From assembly GCF_036227105.1 (NCBI RefSeq), contig NZ_CP109434.1, forward strand, positions 5,117,001 through 5,181,000: a DNA stretch of 64,000 nt, written 5' to 3'. The stretch is from Amycolatopsis sp. NBC_01488 (GTDB lineage: Bacteria > Actinomycetota > Actinomycetes > Mycobacteriales > Pseudonocardiaceae). Below are positions 36,077-46,573 of this stretch, piece by piece (positions within the stretch are counted from its first letter, which is position 1; the number at the start of each line of letters is the position of its first letter). Below the pieces are notes generated by a model that was not told where the DNA came from, made no database searches, and saw only the letters and a list, made by a program, of their open reading frames with translations. The translations under genes and the position numbers were made by a program.

Positions 36077-36243
36077 GGGAAACTCCTTGGAAACGGTGGA
36101 CGACGAATTGCCTGTGCTCGATTCAAGCACACGGCGATCAGCGTTGTGAGTCCTCGAAAGTCGTCTTCCGACCATCGAAAGTTGACATTCCCGAGTTGCC
36201 GGTCGCGCTGGGTACTGGGAAGATCACCCCCGTCCGGGGGTTG

Positions 36244-36272
36244 CAACTTTGGTTGTGGTGACAAGCGACCTT
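36244..36272. promoter_or_regulatory. Shared motif B, copy 2
   Basis: CAACTTTGGTTGT, 8 bases, then GCGACCTT, about 75 bases upstream of the ABC transporter ATP-binding gene. The spacing is identical to the copy at 20540. Confidence 0.5.
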
Positions 36273-36345
36273 GTGCAGTAGCCCGACAGCGGTGGCAGCC
36301 GGTTGACTGTCTTCAGGTACCCAGGAACGGATACGGAGCAGGCGC

Positions 36346-37317
36346 TTGATCACAGCACGAGATCTGACGAAGCGATACGGGGACACGACGGCCGTCAACG
36401 GCCTGTCGTTCGACATCAAGCCCGGCGTCGTGACCGGTTTCCTGGGGCCCAACGGGGCCGGCAAGTCGACCACGATGCGGATGATCCTCGGCCTGGACGC
36501 CCCCAGCGGCGGCTCGGTCACGGTGAACGGCAAGGCCTACCGCGACCTGCCCGCGCCGATGCGCGAGGTCGGCGCGTTGCTCGACGCGAAGGCCGTCCAC
36601 GGCGCGCGCACGGCGTACCGGCACCTGCAGTGGGTGGCGCAGGCCGGCGGCATTCCACGCAAGCGGGTCGACGAGGTGCTCGACACCGTCGGCCTCACCG
36701 ACGTCGCGGGCAAGAAGGTCGGCAACTTCTCGCTCGGCATGTACCAGCGGCTCGGCATCGCCACGGCCCTGCTGGGCGATCCGCCGACGCTGCTGTTCGA
36801 CGAGCCGGTGAACGGCCTCGACCCCGAGGGCATCTACTGGATCCGGACGCTGATGCAGGACCTCGCCGCCGAGGGGCGGACGGTCTTCGTGTCCAGCCAC
36901 CTGATGAACGAGATGGAAGAGACCGCCGCGCACGTCATCGTGATCGGCCGCGGCGAGCTCATCGCCGACATGCCGATCGCCGACTTCACCCAGCGCAGCG
37001 CGCGCAGCCACGTCCACGTGGTTTCGCCGAAGGCCGCCGAGCTCGCCGAAGCACTCGAACGGGCGGGCGGCAAGGTGACGAAGCTGGACGACGGCTCGCT
37101 CAACGTCGTCGGCCTGGACGCGCCGGAGATCGGCGACCTCGCACTGGAGCGCCGGCTCGGGCTGCACGAGCTGACGCCGGTCCGCGCCAGCCTCGAGGCC
37201 GCGTTCATGGACCTCACCAAGGACAGCGTGCAGTACCGGTCGCACAGCGGCGCACCGCCGGAGGAGCACAAGGTACTCGAGACGGTGCGGGCGCTCGCGT
37301 CGGAAGGGACTGAATAA
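36346..37317 (+). CDS. ABC exporter ATP-binding protein (drug-type)
   Basis: A 323-residue ATPase starting at TTG 36346 behind GGAGCAGG. Walker A is GPNGAGKST (about residue 34), the signature region is NFSLGMYQRLG (a variant of LSGGQ usual in BcrA/DrrA-like proteins), and Walker B is LLFDEPVNGLDPEG with the H-loop in VSSHLMNEM. The C-terminal extension after about residue 220 is also typical of drug exporters. With the permease it should pump a lipophilic product or peptide out. Its place inside the cluster suggests product export and self-protection, though the shared motif B hints at control separate from the PKS. Confidence 0.92.
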   Translation: MITARDLTKRYGDTTAVNGLSFDIKPGVVTGFLGPNGAGKSTTMRMILGLDAPSGGSVTVNGKAYRDLPAPMREVGALLDAKAVHGARTAYRHLQWVAQAGGIPRKRVDEVLDTVGLTDVAGKKVGNFSLGMYQRLGIATALLGDPPTLLFDEPVNGLDPEGIYWIRTLMQDLAAEGRTVFVSSHLMNEMEETAAHVIVIGRGELIADMPIADFTQRSARSHVHVVSPKAAELAEALERAGGKVTKLDDGSLNVVGLDAPEIGDLALERRLGLHELTPVRASLEAAFMDLTKDSVQYRSHSGAPPEEHKVLETVRALASEGTE

Positions 37318-37318
37318 C

Positions 37319-38152
37319 GTGACCACCGCAACGGCCTCGCTGCCGGAGACGAAGACCTCGCCCGGCATCACCAACACGCTCGCCGCGGAATGGACCAAGA
37401 TCAAGTCGGTCCGCTCGACCTGGCTCGTCGTCATCGCCGCGGCCGTCGTCAGCGTCGGGTTCTCGGTGCTGTTCAGCTTCCTGACCGAGCAGGACTACAA
37501 GAACCTGCCCGCCGGGCAGACGGCGGACTTCGACTCGGCCGGCACCGCCATGGTCGGGATGAACCTCGGCCTGATCCTCATCTCGGTGCTCGGGGTGCTC
37601 GCCGTGTCCGGTGAGTACTCGACCGGGATGATGCGCCTCACCCTGGCGATCACCCCGCACCGCGGCCGGGTCCTGATCGCCAAGGCCGTGGTCGTCGGGC
37701 TGCTGGCGTTCGTGCTCGGCACCCTGTTCGCGACGGCGGCGTTCTTCATCGGCCAGCTCGTGCTCGGCATCAACCCGGCCATCCCGACGCTGGGCCTCGG
37801 CGGCCCGGGCGTGCTGCGCAGCCTGCTCGGCTGGGGCGCGGAGTTCGCGGCGTTCGCGCTGCTGGCCCTGTCGTTCGGCGTGATGATGCGCAGCGCGGCG
37901 GGCGCGATCGCGACGGCGATCGGCTTCATCTTCGCCCCGGCGATCCTCGGTGCGCTGCTGCCGCAGTGGGTCCAGCGCGACATCCTGGCGTACTTCCCGG
38001 CGTCGGCGGCGGAGCAGCTGAGCACGGCCCAGCTGAAGACGGACTCGGTGACGTACCTGGGCCCGCTGACCGGCGGCGGCACGCTGCTGACGTGGGTCGC
38101 GGTGGCGCTGGTGGTGGCGTTCTCGCTGATGGGCAAGCGCGACTCGGGCTGA
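37319..38152 (+). CDS. ABC-2-type permease
   Basis: A 277-residue membrane protein beginning at GTG 37319, one base after the ATPase stop. About six transmembrane helices are visible. The first (STWLVVIAAAVVSVGFSVLF) follows a WTKIKSVRST cytoplasmic motif, and EYSTGMMRLTLAITPHRGRV is a conserved cytoplasmic loop in this group. It forms the exporter channel with the preceding ATPase. A hairpin repeat just downstream ends the transcript. Confidence 0.9.
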   Translation: MTTATASLPETKTSPGITNTLAAEWTKIKSVRSTWLVVIAAAVVSVGFSVLFSFLTEQDYKNLPAGQTADFDSAGTAMVGMNLGLILISVLGVLAVSGEYSTGMMRLTLAITPHRGRVLIAKAVVVGLLAFVLGTLFATAAFFIGQLVLGINPAIPTLGLGGPGVLRSLLGWGAEFAAFALLALSFGVMMRSAAGAIATAIGFIFAPAILGALLPQWVQRDILAYFPASAAEQLSTAQLKTDSVTYLGPLTGGGTLLTWVAVALVVAFSLMGKRDSG

Positions 38153-38168
38153 GCGGTCTACCACGGCC

Positions 38169-38216
38169 GGTCGTGAGTGAGAAACAGGGTTAGTACGCTG
38201 TTTCTCACTCACGACC
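38169..38216. repeat. Hairpin repeat, copy 1
   Basis: Perfect 19-base arms starting GGTCGTGAGTGAGAAACAG around the loop GGTTAGTACG, followed by TTTT. It lies between the convergent permease and glycosyltransferase genes; the stop codon of the latter falls inside it. Near-identical elements are at 49817-49862 and 60354-60401. It can act as a terminator in both directions. Confidence 0.85.
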
Positions 38217-39389
38217 TTTTGCCACGTCGAGGATGCGGTCGGCGGCCGTGACAGCGCCCCCGCCTTCGTGCGCGTGGTCTCGCATGGCCCGCATCCGCGC
38301 GCCGATGCCTTCGTCCGCCGCCACCGCCAGGACTGCGTCGCGAATACGTTCCGGCGTCACCTCCGCACGCGGGATCCGGACGCCGAGACCCAGCTCCACC
38401 ACCCGTTCCGTGTTGACTTCCTGCTCGCCGTGCATCGGCACCAGGACGAGCGGGGTCCCGCAGTAGAACGCCTCCATGACGCTCCCCATGCCCGCCGACG
38501 TCACGAACGCCGACGCGTGGCGCAGCACCGCCGGGTGCGGAACCCAGGGGCGCGCCTCGACATTCTGCGGCAGCGTCCCCAGTGACGCCGGGTCGACACC
38601 GCCGCCCAGGGTCATCACCACGTTCCAGAGCAGGTCCGCGAACGCGCTCGCGCACTGGCGGAAGAAGTCCGGCTGGTCGTTGAACGCCGACGTCCCGAGG
38701 GACACCAGCAACACGGGGTTCCCGTTCGACGGCGGCTCCCAGCCCGTCAGCGGCCGCTGCGGGCCGAAGCACGGCCCGGTGAACGTGTGCCGCGCGTCGA
38801 ACGTCTCGCCCGCGTACTGGAAGTCGCGGGGAATGAGGACCAGCTTGTGGTCGCGTCCGTCGTCGAGGAACCGTTCGGCGGTCCGGCCGGGAGCTTCGGC
38901 CGCCAGCAGGGCGTTCAGGTCGGCGACGAAGTCGTAGGAGTCCTCTGTGGATGGTGGCGACGGGTACCGTGCGACGTGCGCCGGCAGCGAGTAGTGCTCG
39001 TTCGACGCGAAACACGCCGACAGCTGGATCGTCGGGCACGCGACGTCGTGGGCGAGCACCCGGCCCGCGATCCACATGGTCGAGTCGAACGCGAGCACGT
39101 CGGGCGGGTCGTCCGCCAGCAGCTTCCGCACCGGCGCCAGCGGCTCGAGACAGCTGGACGCGCCGGTCAGCGCGGCGGCCAGGCGGTGCGAACCCGGGTC
39201 GTCGGCCGGCCCGTCGTAAAGGAGAGGCCGGGCGCCGGTCGCAGCGATCCGGTCGGCGAACGCGCTCCCGGTGGCCACGGTGACCCGGTGGCCGCGCCGG
39301 ACCAGCTCGCCGAGGACGTCCAGGACGGGGGTCACGTGCCCGTGGCCGGGCAGGGTGCAGAGCACGACGTGTCGGGTCACACCGGCCAT
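38205..39389 (-). CDS. Macrolide-type glycosyltransferase (GT1)
   Basis: A 394-residue GT-B enzyme, second of three in the cluster. The acceptor domain begins HVVLCTLPGHGHVTPVLDVL with the catalytic-type His. The donor domain has VLLVSLGTSAFNDQPDFFRQ and the signature RPWVPHPAVLRHASAFVTSA then GMGSVMEAFYCGTPLVLVPM. It closely resembles the 61849 gene and MGT-type enzymes such as OleD/OleI, which either add sugars to the product or glucosylate it for self-resistance. The start is uncertain (ATG 39389 or 39404). It is divergent from the prolyl dehydrogenase gene with 78 bases between. Confidence 0.9.
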   Translation of the reverse strand: MAGVTRHVVLCTLPGHGHVTPVLDVLGELVRRGHRVTVATGSAFADRIAATGARPLLYDGPADDPGSHRLAAALTGASSCLEPLAPVRKLLADDPPDVLAFDSTMWIAGRVLAHDVACPTIQLSACFASNEHYSLPAHVARYPSPPSTEDSYDFVADLNALLAAEAPGRTAERFLDDGRDHKLVLIPRDFQYAGETFDARHTFTGPCFGPQRPLTGWEPPSNGNPVLLVSLGTSAFNDQPDFFRQCASAFADLLWNVVMTLGGGVDPASLGTLPQNVEARPWVPHPAVLRHASAFVTSAGMGSVMEAFYCGTPLVLVPMHGEQEVNTERVVELGLGVRIPRAEVTPERIRDAVLAVAADEGIGARMRAMRDHAHEGGGAVTAADRILDVAKGRE

Positions 39390-39467
39390 GCTCGCACCGC
39401 GCATTCTGGGATTTCGCCAGACGTCCCGCCGCTAGCCTCGGGCGCGAACCCTGGTGGAGGTGGGCGG

Positions 39468-40598
39468 ATGGAGTTCGGCTGGACCGCGGACCAGCGGCAG
39501 CGCTACGACCGGACACTGGCCGACACGCGGGCGGCCTTCCCGGCCGCACCCGAGTACGTGTTCAGCCGCGAAAAATGGGCCCTGCTCGGCAAGTTCGGCG
39601 TCCTCGGCGCCAGCGTGCCCACTGAGCACGGCGGTGGCGGCCTGACCGCCCTGGAGACGGCGCGGGTCTTCGAAGCCGCCGGACGCGGCTGCCCGGACAC
39701 CGGCCTCGTCTTCGGCGCCGCCGCGCACCTGTTCGCCTGCACCATGCCGATCGTCGACTTCGCGCGCCCTGCGCTGCGCGACCGGCTCCTGCCCGGCCTC
39801 GCCGCCGGCGACCTGATCGCCGGCAACGCGATGACCGAGCCCGAAGCGGGGTCCGACGTCGGCGCGCTGCGGACCACGGCCATCCCGGTCGACGGCGGGT
39901 TCGTCCTCGACGGCGTCAAGAGCTTCGTCAGCAACGGCCCCGTCGCCGACGTCCTGGTCACCTACGCGGTCACCGACCCGGCCGCCGGTCACTGGGGCAT
40001 CACCGCCTTCGCCGTCGACGCCCGTTCGCCGGGAATCGTCCTCGGGGAGCCGTTCGGCAAGCTCGGCATGGAAGGCTGCCTGGCCTGCGAGGTCACCTTC
40101 ACGGAGTGTTTCGTGCCCGCGGACGCCGTCCTCGGCGAACCGGGCCAGGGCTCGGCGATCTTCCAGCACTCGATGGGCTGGGAGCGCGCCTGCCTGTTCG
40201 CGCTGTACCTGGGCGTGCAGGACCGGCTGATCGAGCGCTGCCGGGAGCACGTGCGCGAGCGCCGCCAGTTCGGCAAGCGGCTCGCGGAGTTCCAGTCGGT
40301 GTCCAACCGGATCGTGGAGATGAAGCTGCGGGCCGAAAGCGCCCGCCTGCTGCTGTACCGGGCCTGCTGGGCGCTGGACCAGGGCGAAGACGCGACGCTG
40401 TTCGCGGCGCTGTCGAAGCTCGCGGTGTCCGAAGGGACGGTGGCGAGCGCGACGGACGCCGTGCAGCTGTTCGGCAGCCGCGGCTACCTGCGCGCGCAGG
40501 GGATCGAAGCCGCGCTGCGGGACGCGATCGGCGGGACGATCTTCTCGGGCGCCTCCGACGTGCAGCGGCAGCTGGTCGCGATGGAACTGGGGTTGTGA
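39468..40598 (+). CDS. L-prolyl-carrier-protein dehydrogenase (PltE-like)
   Basis: A 376-residue flavoprotein of the acyl-CoA dehydrogenase fold. It matches PltE/CloN3/RedW more than fatty-acid enzymes: AITEPEAGSD-type FAD motif (NAMTEPEAGSDVGALR), the distinctive SMGWERACLFALYLG helix, RRQFGKRLAEFQSVS and the C-terminal GTIFSGASDVQRQL. In that family it oxidises carrier-bound proline in four electrons to pyrrole-2-carboxyl thioester. GTGGAGGTGGG precedes ATG 39468. It is coupled to the proline-activating enzyme that follows; the matching carrier protein lies 18 kb away at 58691. Confidence 0.93.
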   Translation: MEFGWTADQRQRYDRTLADTRAAFPAAPEYVFSREKWALLGKFGVLGASVPTEHGGGGLTALETARVFEAAGRGCPDTGLVFGAAAHLFACTMPIVDFARPALRDRLLPGLAAGDLIAGNAMTEPEAGSDVGALRTTAIPVDGGFVLDGVKSFVSNGPVADVLVTYAVTDPAAGHWGITAFAVDARSPGIVLGEPFGKLGMEGCLACEVTFTECFVPADAVLGEPGQGSAIFQHSMGWERACLFALYLGVQDRLIERCREHVRERRQFGKRLAEFQSVSNRIVEMKLRAESARLLLYRACWALDQGEDATLFAALSKLAVSEGTVASATDAVQLFGSRGYLRAQGIEAALRDAIGGTIFSGASDVQRQLVAMELGL

Positions 40599-40603
40599 GC
40601 ACC

Positions 40604-42031
<1,428 letters not shown>

Positions 42032-42039
42032 CGCGGAAA

Positions 42040-42080
42040 CGGAAGAGGGCGGTCCCGAAGCCCGGGACCGCCCTCTTCCG
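42040..42080. terminator. Bidirectional terminator hairpin
   Basis: Perfect 18-base arms (CGGAAGAGGGCGGTCCCG and complement) with a 5-base loop. It lies between the convergent adenylation enzyme and methyltransferase genes. Confidence 0.85.
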
Positions 42081-42086
42081 TCGTGC

Positions 42087-42806
42087 TCAGGAGTTTCGGG
42101 CGATGACGTAGTGGGTCGGCAGGTCCAGACCCGAGCCGCCGGCCAGCGTCTCCGTCGTGCGCAGCAGCAGTTCGCCGCCGTCGATGACGGTGAAGCCGCC
42201 CAGCTCGTACACCGTCTCCAGTTCCGCCTCGCCCGCCGCCGGCTGCAAGCCGATGCCGAAGTAGATCGACACCCGCTCCAGCTTCGGGAGGTCGTTGGCC
42301 GGGTCGGCGATCAGCTGCTGCATGTACGTGTAGCTCGCCGGCGTCAGCTCCTGGTCGAACACGCACCCGCGCGCCCCGGCCAGCACGGCCAGGTTGCGCG
42401 CGCACGCCACCCGCCGGTCGACCGGCAGCTGGTGGATCACGCCCGAGAGGTAGATGTTCACGTCGCCGTACTGCGCATGGAACGCCGCCACCGCCGCGTC
42501 GTCGAGCACGTCGAGCAGCTCGTAGGAGACGTTGTCCGCGGCGTTCTCCACCCAGGCCCGGTTCAGCGCGGCCTCGGCGATGTCGACGCCGACGACCCGG
42601 TCGTACAGCCTGGCCAGGTACTTCGTCTGGGTTCCGTTGCCGCAGCCGAGGTCGACGAGCGGGAGCGCCGGGTCGAAGTGCGCCTTGAACAGCTCGGCGT
42701 GCGCCGCCGCGCCGTCGGCCGGCTCGCAGTCCCAGAAGGCCGCGCCCGCGCGGTCCGGGAGGTCCGTCCAGTAGGCCTCCCACACCTGGCCGTCCTTGTT
42801 CGCCAT
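42087..42806 (-). CDS. Class I SAM-dependent methyltransferase
   Basis: A 239-residue methyltransferase starting at ATG 42806 behind GGAGAAG. The SAM site reads LPLVDLGCGNGTQTKYLARL (motif I), with VVGVDIAEAAL (motif II acidic residue) and a post-motif region VNIYLSGVIHQLP. The N-terminus has EAYWTDLPDRAGAAFWDCEP, a pattern seen in small-molecule O- or N-methyltransferases of secondary metabolism. Its target could be a sugar hydroxyl, the pyrrole or the polyketide; nothing in the sequence decides. It shares its strand with the GH20 gene, whose stop is 20 bases upstream of this start. Confidence 0.85.
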   Translation of the reverse strand: MANKDGQVWEAYWTDLPDRAGAAFWDCEPADGAAAHAELFKAHFDPALPLVDLGCGNGTQTKYLARLYDRVVGVDIAEAALNRAWVENAADNVSYELLDVLDDAAVAAFHAQYGDVNIYLSGVIHQLPVDRRVACARNLAVLAGARGCVFDQELTPASYTYMQQLIADPANDLPKLERVSIYFGIGLQPAAGEAELETVYELGGFTVIDGGELLLRTTETLAGGSGLDLPTHYVIARNS

Positions 42807-42826
42807 GGTCGGCTTCTCCCGCCGGG

Positions 42827-44425
42827 TCAGTTCTTCGGCCACGGGATTTCCGGGGCCGCGTAGTACTTCACGCCGAGCGCCGTCCACCGCGGGCCCTGCG
42901 CCGCCAGCCGGGACGCGAACGACGTCCAGTCGTGGCTCGCCTGCGGCGACCAGCCGATCTCGGCGATCGCGGGCAGCCGCGGGAACGCCAGGTAGCGGAC
43001 GTCGTCGAGGCTCCGCACGGTGTCCGTCCACAAGGGAGCTTCGACGCCGTCGATGTTCGAGGTGAGCGCGCCGGGCACCACCGCCGTCGGATCCCAGCCG
43101 TAGGCGGCCTGGACGCTGATGTCGCCCGCCCACTCCAGGCCGATGCCGGCCGGAACACCGGGGGCGTACTTCATGTCGAGGTAGGTGTAGACGCACGGGG
43201 CCATGATCAGCTTCGCGCCCTGTTGGCTGGCTCCGCCGACCTCGTTCTGGGTGCCGTCGTAGATCCAGAACTCGCCGGTCGCGCCCTTCGGCGGGGTCGC
43301 CGTGAGCATCTCCGCCCAGCCCAGCAGCTTCTTGCCGAGCTTGGCCACGATCGGCGCGATCTTCTTCATGAACGCGGTGTACTGCGCGTCGTCGAGGTCC
43401 TGGATCTCGTCGCCGCCGACGTCGAGGTAGCCGCCCGGGGTCAGCGCCGCGAGCTGGCCGAGCACGTCGCCGATGAACTGGTACGTCACCGGCTTGCCGA
43501 CGCACAGGTCCGACCGCGGCGCGGGGGTGAGTCCGGTGTAGACCGGCCCGGCGACGCCGTCGCAGTTGAGCTCGGCGTACGACGACAGCGCCGCGCCGAA
43601 GTGCGACGGCATGTCGATCTCCGGCACCACTGTGATGTGGCGGCTCTGCGCGTAGGCGACGATGTCGCGGTACTGGGCCTGCGTGTAGAACCCGCCCGCT
43701 CCGCCGCCGGAGCCGGTGCTCGCGCCCTTGGCGGTCAGGTTCGGCCAGCCGTCGATCTGCAGCCGCCAGCCCTGGTCGTCGGTGAGGTGCAGGTGCAGGT
43801 TGTTGACCTTGTACAGCGCGATGTCGTCGAGGTACTTCTTGACGTCGGCGACCGGCAGGAAGTGCCGCGCCACGTCCAGCATGGCACCGCGGTACGGGTA
43901 GCGCGGGTAGTCGAGGATGTGGCCGCCGGGCACCGTGAGCGTCCCGCCGAGCGAGGCGGGCAGGAGCTGGCGCAGCGTCTGCACGCCGTTGAACAGGCCG
44001 GCGGGCTGCGCGGCCCGGATGGCCACCCCGGACGCGGTGCTGTCGAGCTGGTAGCCCTCGGCGCCGACGCGCGGGTCGGCGCCGCCGAGCAGCAGCGAGA
44101 TCCCGGGCAGCACCTTCGAGAGCCCGGGCAGGGCGGGCGCGGGCACCACGGGGACGCGGAACCGGGTCGCCGGGCGGAGCAGCCCGGCGAGGTAGTCGGC
44201 GACCTGACGGGCATCGGTGCCGCCGGAGGTGAACACCACCGTCTCCGGACCGAGCCGGTAGCGGTCGGCCGGGTCCGGCGTCACCGACACCGGCGCCGGC
44301 ACGATCTGCTGCAGGGCCGATGCGGCCGGCACCGGCTGCGGGGCGGCGCCGGCGGGCACCGCGGGGGCGAGCAGGCCGAGGAGGGCGAGGAACAGCACCC
44401 CACGCCTGGCACTTCGAGCGGTCAT
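42827..44425 (-). CDS. Secreted GH20 beta-N-acetylhexosaminidase
   Basis: A 532-residue exported hydrolase with a signal peptide (residues 1-30). Residues about 40-160 are the GH20 N-terminal domain. The barrel follows, with YRGAMLDVARHFLPVADVKK, the active-site Asp-Glu in LDVGGDEIQD (about residue 340) and a late WTDTVRS tryptophan. The usual HIGGDE reads DVGGDE here, so the histidine is replaced while the catalytic Asp-Glu pair remains. It cleaves terminal N-acetylglucosamine from chitin or glycans. In a biosynthetic cluster this is odd; it might unmask a glycosylated precursor outside the cell or simply be unrelated. Motif B lies upstream. Confidence 0.9.
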   Translation of the reverse strand: MTARSARRGVLFLALLGLLAPAVPAGAAPQPVPAASALQQIVPAPVSVTPDPADRYRLGPETVVFTSGGTDARQVADYLAGLLRPATRFRVPVVPAPALPGLSKVLPGISLLLGGADPRVGAEGYQLDSTASGVAIRAAQPAGLFNGVQTLRQLLPASLGGTLTVPGGHILDYPRYPYRGAMLDVARHFLPVADVKKYLDDIALYKVNNLHLHLTDDQGWRLQIDGWPNLTAKGASTGSGGGAGGFYTQAQYRDIVAYAQSRHITVVPEIDMPSHFGAALSSYAELNCDGVAGPVYTGLTPAPRSDLCVGKPVTYQFIGDVLGQLAALTPGGYLDVGGDEIQDLDDAQYTAFMKKIAPIVAKLGKKLLGWAEMLTATPPKGATGEFWIYDGTQNEVGGASQQGAKLIMAPCVYTYLDMKYAPGVPAGIGLEWAGDISVQAAYGWDPTAVVPGALTSNIDGVEAPLWTDTVRSLDDVRYLAFPRLPAIAEIGWSPQASHDWTSFASRLAAQGPRWTALGVKYYAAPEIPWPKN

Positions 44426-44561
44426 GAGCCGTCCATTGCGGATAGTGGTGACGGGAAGAAGAGAGTGGCCTCTTTCTCTTAACTTCCTGGTGGCGGGCGA
44501 GTCCACCCGATCGGCCGACGTCTGGGGAGACTGCTAGGTCCGGTTACTCCGCACGCCGGAA

Positions 44562-44588
44562 CAACTAAGGTTGTGAACCGACAACCTT
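44562..44588. promoter_or_regulatory. Shared motif B, copy 3
   Basis: CAACTAAGGTTGT followed after 6 bases by ACAACCTT; the inner part AAGGTTGT-N6-ACAACCTT is a perfect dyad. It lies in the divergent promoter between the GH20 gene and the GPP34-like gene. Variant of the copies at 20540 and 36244. Confidence 0.5.
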
Positions 44589-44681
44589 CCGTCACCGACT
44601 GTCAACCTTTGGCCGTTTTTCGGCCGGTTCCCATCCGCCAAGATCGAGTGGTACGAGCTGCCACAGAAACGGGTGACCGAC

Positions 44682-45344
44682 ATGACCGAGACGCCGACCG
44701 CCGTCCACTACCGTGCCTACCTCCTCGCCTACGACCTGGAGAAGGAAGACCTCTACGACCGCACCCGCACGGCGTTCCTGACCCGCGCCGGCGTGCTCAC
44801 CGAGCTGGCGCTGCGCGGCAACATCGCCGACGAAGACGGCGACGCCGTGCTGGTCAGGTCGGACCCGACCGGCGACCCGGTGCTCGACCGGCTGCTGGCC
44901 CAGATCGGCAACGAGAAGCGCAGCTGGAAGTCGTGGATCCGCCACGACTACAAGGAGACCCTCGACGCGATCGAAGAGCAGCTGGTGGCCCAGAAGCTGC
45001 TGACGGTCGACGAGAAGAAGGTCCTCGGCGTCGTGCCGAAGACCCACGTGACCGTCACCGACCCGGCACTGGCGAAGGCTCTCCAGGAGCACGCGGTCGA
45101 GGTGCTGCACGGCTCGACCCCGGCCGCCCAGGTCGGCGCGGACGACGCCGCGCTCGTCGCGCTCGCCGCCGCCGGGACGGTGCCGAGCGTCGTCACGCGC
45201 AAGGAGAGCAAGGGCGAGTACAAGGACCGCATCGAAGAGCTGACCGACCGCGTCGGCGAGGTCGCGCCCGGCCTGGAGAAGGCCCTGCGTGGCATCCGCC
45301 TCACGATGATCGCCGCCCAGGGCGGCCTCGGCTTCAGCGGCTGA
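44682..45344 (+). CDS. GPP34 (GOLPH3-like) family protein
   Basis: A 220-residue protein matching actinobacterial GPP34 proteins: YRAYLLAYDLEKEDLYDRTR at the start, RAGVLTELALRGNIADEDGD as the hallmark helix, and the later RIEELTDRVGEVAPGLEKAL. The eukaryotic relative binds phosphatidylinositol-4-phosphate; in actinomycetes these proteins are abundant with unknown jobs, possibly membrane-associated. ATG 44682 is preferred over an upstream start. Divergent from the GH20 gene. A terminator follows. Its role in the cluster, if any, is unclear. Confidence 0.8.
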   Translation: MTETPTAVHYRAYLLAYDLEKEDLYDRTRTAFLTRAGVLTELALRGNIADEDGDAVLVRSDPTGDPVLDRLLAQIGNEKRSWKSWIRHDYKETLDAIEEQLVAQKLLTVDEKKVLGVVPKTHVTVTDPALAKALQEHAVEVLHGSTPAAQVGADDAALVALAAAGTVPSVVTRKESKGEYKDRIEELTDRVGEVAPGLEKALRGIRLTMIAAQGGLGFSG

Positions 45345-45358
45345 CTCCCTTACCGCGA

Positions 45359-45399
45359 CGAAAGGACCCGGTGGCCGTTTCGGCCACCGGGTCCTTTCG
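45359..45399. terminator. Bidirectional terminator hairpin
   Basis: Perfect 19-base arms (CGAAAGGACCCGGTGGCCG and complement) with a TTT loop. It lies between the convergent GPP34-like and luciferase-like genes. Confidence 0.85.
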
Positions 45400-45411
45400 C
45401 GAGAGCGGAGA

Positions 45412-46473
45412 TCAGCCGAGCGCGGGCATGACCTTGTCCGCGAACAGGTTCAGCGTGCGGGACATCGTCTCCAGCGACTGGCCGCCGAAGTCGAGGTTCC
45501 ACAGGATGACGTCCGGGCCGAGCACGTCGCGGACCTCTTCGATGCGGCCCAGGACCGTGTCCGGCGAGCCGACGACCGCCTTGGCCTCCAGGCCGTCGGT
45601 CTCCAGGTCGAAGCTCGCCATCTGGCGCGCCATCGCCGTGTAGCCCTCGTACGCGGGCGATTCGACGTTGTGCCAGGACAGGATCGCTTCCTTGAAGGCG
45701 TTGAACGACTTCACCATGAACGGCACGGCCAGGTCGCGCGCCTCCTCGTCGGTGTCGGCGATCAGCAGCGGGATGCTCACCGCGAACTTCGGCTTGCGGC
45801 CCGAATCCCCGTGCTCCTCCAGGAAGGCGGTGCGGTACAGCTCGACGTACTCGCGCTTGCGGGCCATCTCGTTGAGCTGGGTCGAGCTGATCAGCAGGTT
45901 GAAGCCCTTGCGGCCGGTCCAGTCGAAGCTGGCCGGGGTCGCCAGCGCGGCCACCCACACCGGCGGGCCGTCCTGCTGCACCGGCGCGGGCAGCGAGTTC
46001 GCGTTCTCGTAGGAGAAGAACGGCGTGTCCTCGGTGACGTCCTTTTCGTTCCACAGCCGCACGACGGCCTCGATCGTGGCGAGGAACCGCTCGCGGCTGG
46101 TGTCCATGTCGACGCCGAACGCCTCGAACTCGTAGGGCAGGAAGGCCCGCGCGAACCCGACGTCCAGGCGGCCACCGCTCATCACGTCGACCTGCGCGGC
46201 GTGCGCGGCGATCTGGATCGGGTGGTGGAACGAGGCCTGGATGCCGCCGGTCATCAGGCGGATCGACTGGGTGCGCGCCGCCACGGCCGACAGGAACGCC
46301 AGCGGGCTGGGGGAATATCCGCCGTAGGAGCGCAGGTAGTGCTCGGTCATCTTGACGTAGTTCAGGCCGAGCCGATCGGCGAGCACACTGACCTGCAGCA
46401 CATCCTGGAAGTACTGCGAGGCGGTCGTGGTCTCCGGGTCGCAGTCCGGCAACAGCGAGACGCCATACTCCAC
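45412..46473 (-). CDS. Luciferase-like monooxygenase (LLM family)
   Basis: A 353-residue flavin- or F420-dependent oxidoreductase with the bacterial luciferase barrel. Seen: LGLNYVKMTEHYLRSYGGYS near the front (His/Tyr pocket), IQASFHHPIQIAAHAAQVDV, then MSGGRLDVGFARAFLPYEFE, the family signature. PPVWVAALATPASFDWTGRK and SPDTVLGRIEEV complete the pattern. GTG 46473 follows GGAGGTA by 7 bases. It may hydroxylate, oxidise or reduce a pathway intermediate. It is divergent from the acyltransferase gene, and motif A lies in the gap, so the two are probably switched on together. Confidence 0.87.
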   Translation of the reverse strand: MEYGVSLLPDCDPETTTASQYFQDVLQVSVLADRLGLNYVKMTEHYLRSYGGYSPSPLAFLSAVAARTQSIRLMTGGIQASFHHPIQIAAHAAQVDVMSGGRLDVGFARAFLPYEFEAFGVDMDTSRERFLATIEAVVRLWNEKDVTEDTPFFSYENANSLPAPVQQDGPPVWVAALATPASFDWTGRKGFNLLISSTQLNEMARKREYVELYRTAFLEEHGDSGRKPKFAVSIPLLIADTDEEARDLAVPFMVKSFNAFKEAILSWHNVESPAYEGYTAMARQMASFDLETDGLEAKAVVGSPDTVLGRIEEVRDVLGPDVILWNLDFGGQSLETMSRTLNLFADKVMPALG

Positions 46474-46573
46474 GTTCTGATACCTCCGGCGAATAGGGTG
46501 GCGAGCCTGGATGGGCCGGCTGCCACCTTTTTCCACCCGCCCGGCCCGGGACAGCCGCCCTAGCAGGCGAACC

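Noticed and set aside
36077..36243. Possible riboswitch or leader before the ABC transporter
   Set aside because: No conserved aptamer core or terminator/antiterminator pair was visible; only the motif B dyad stands out.
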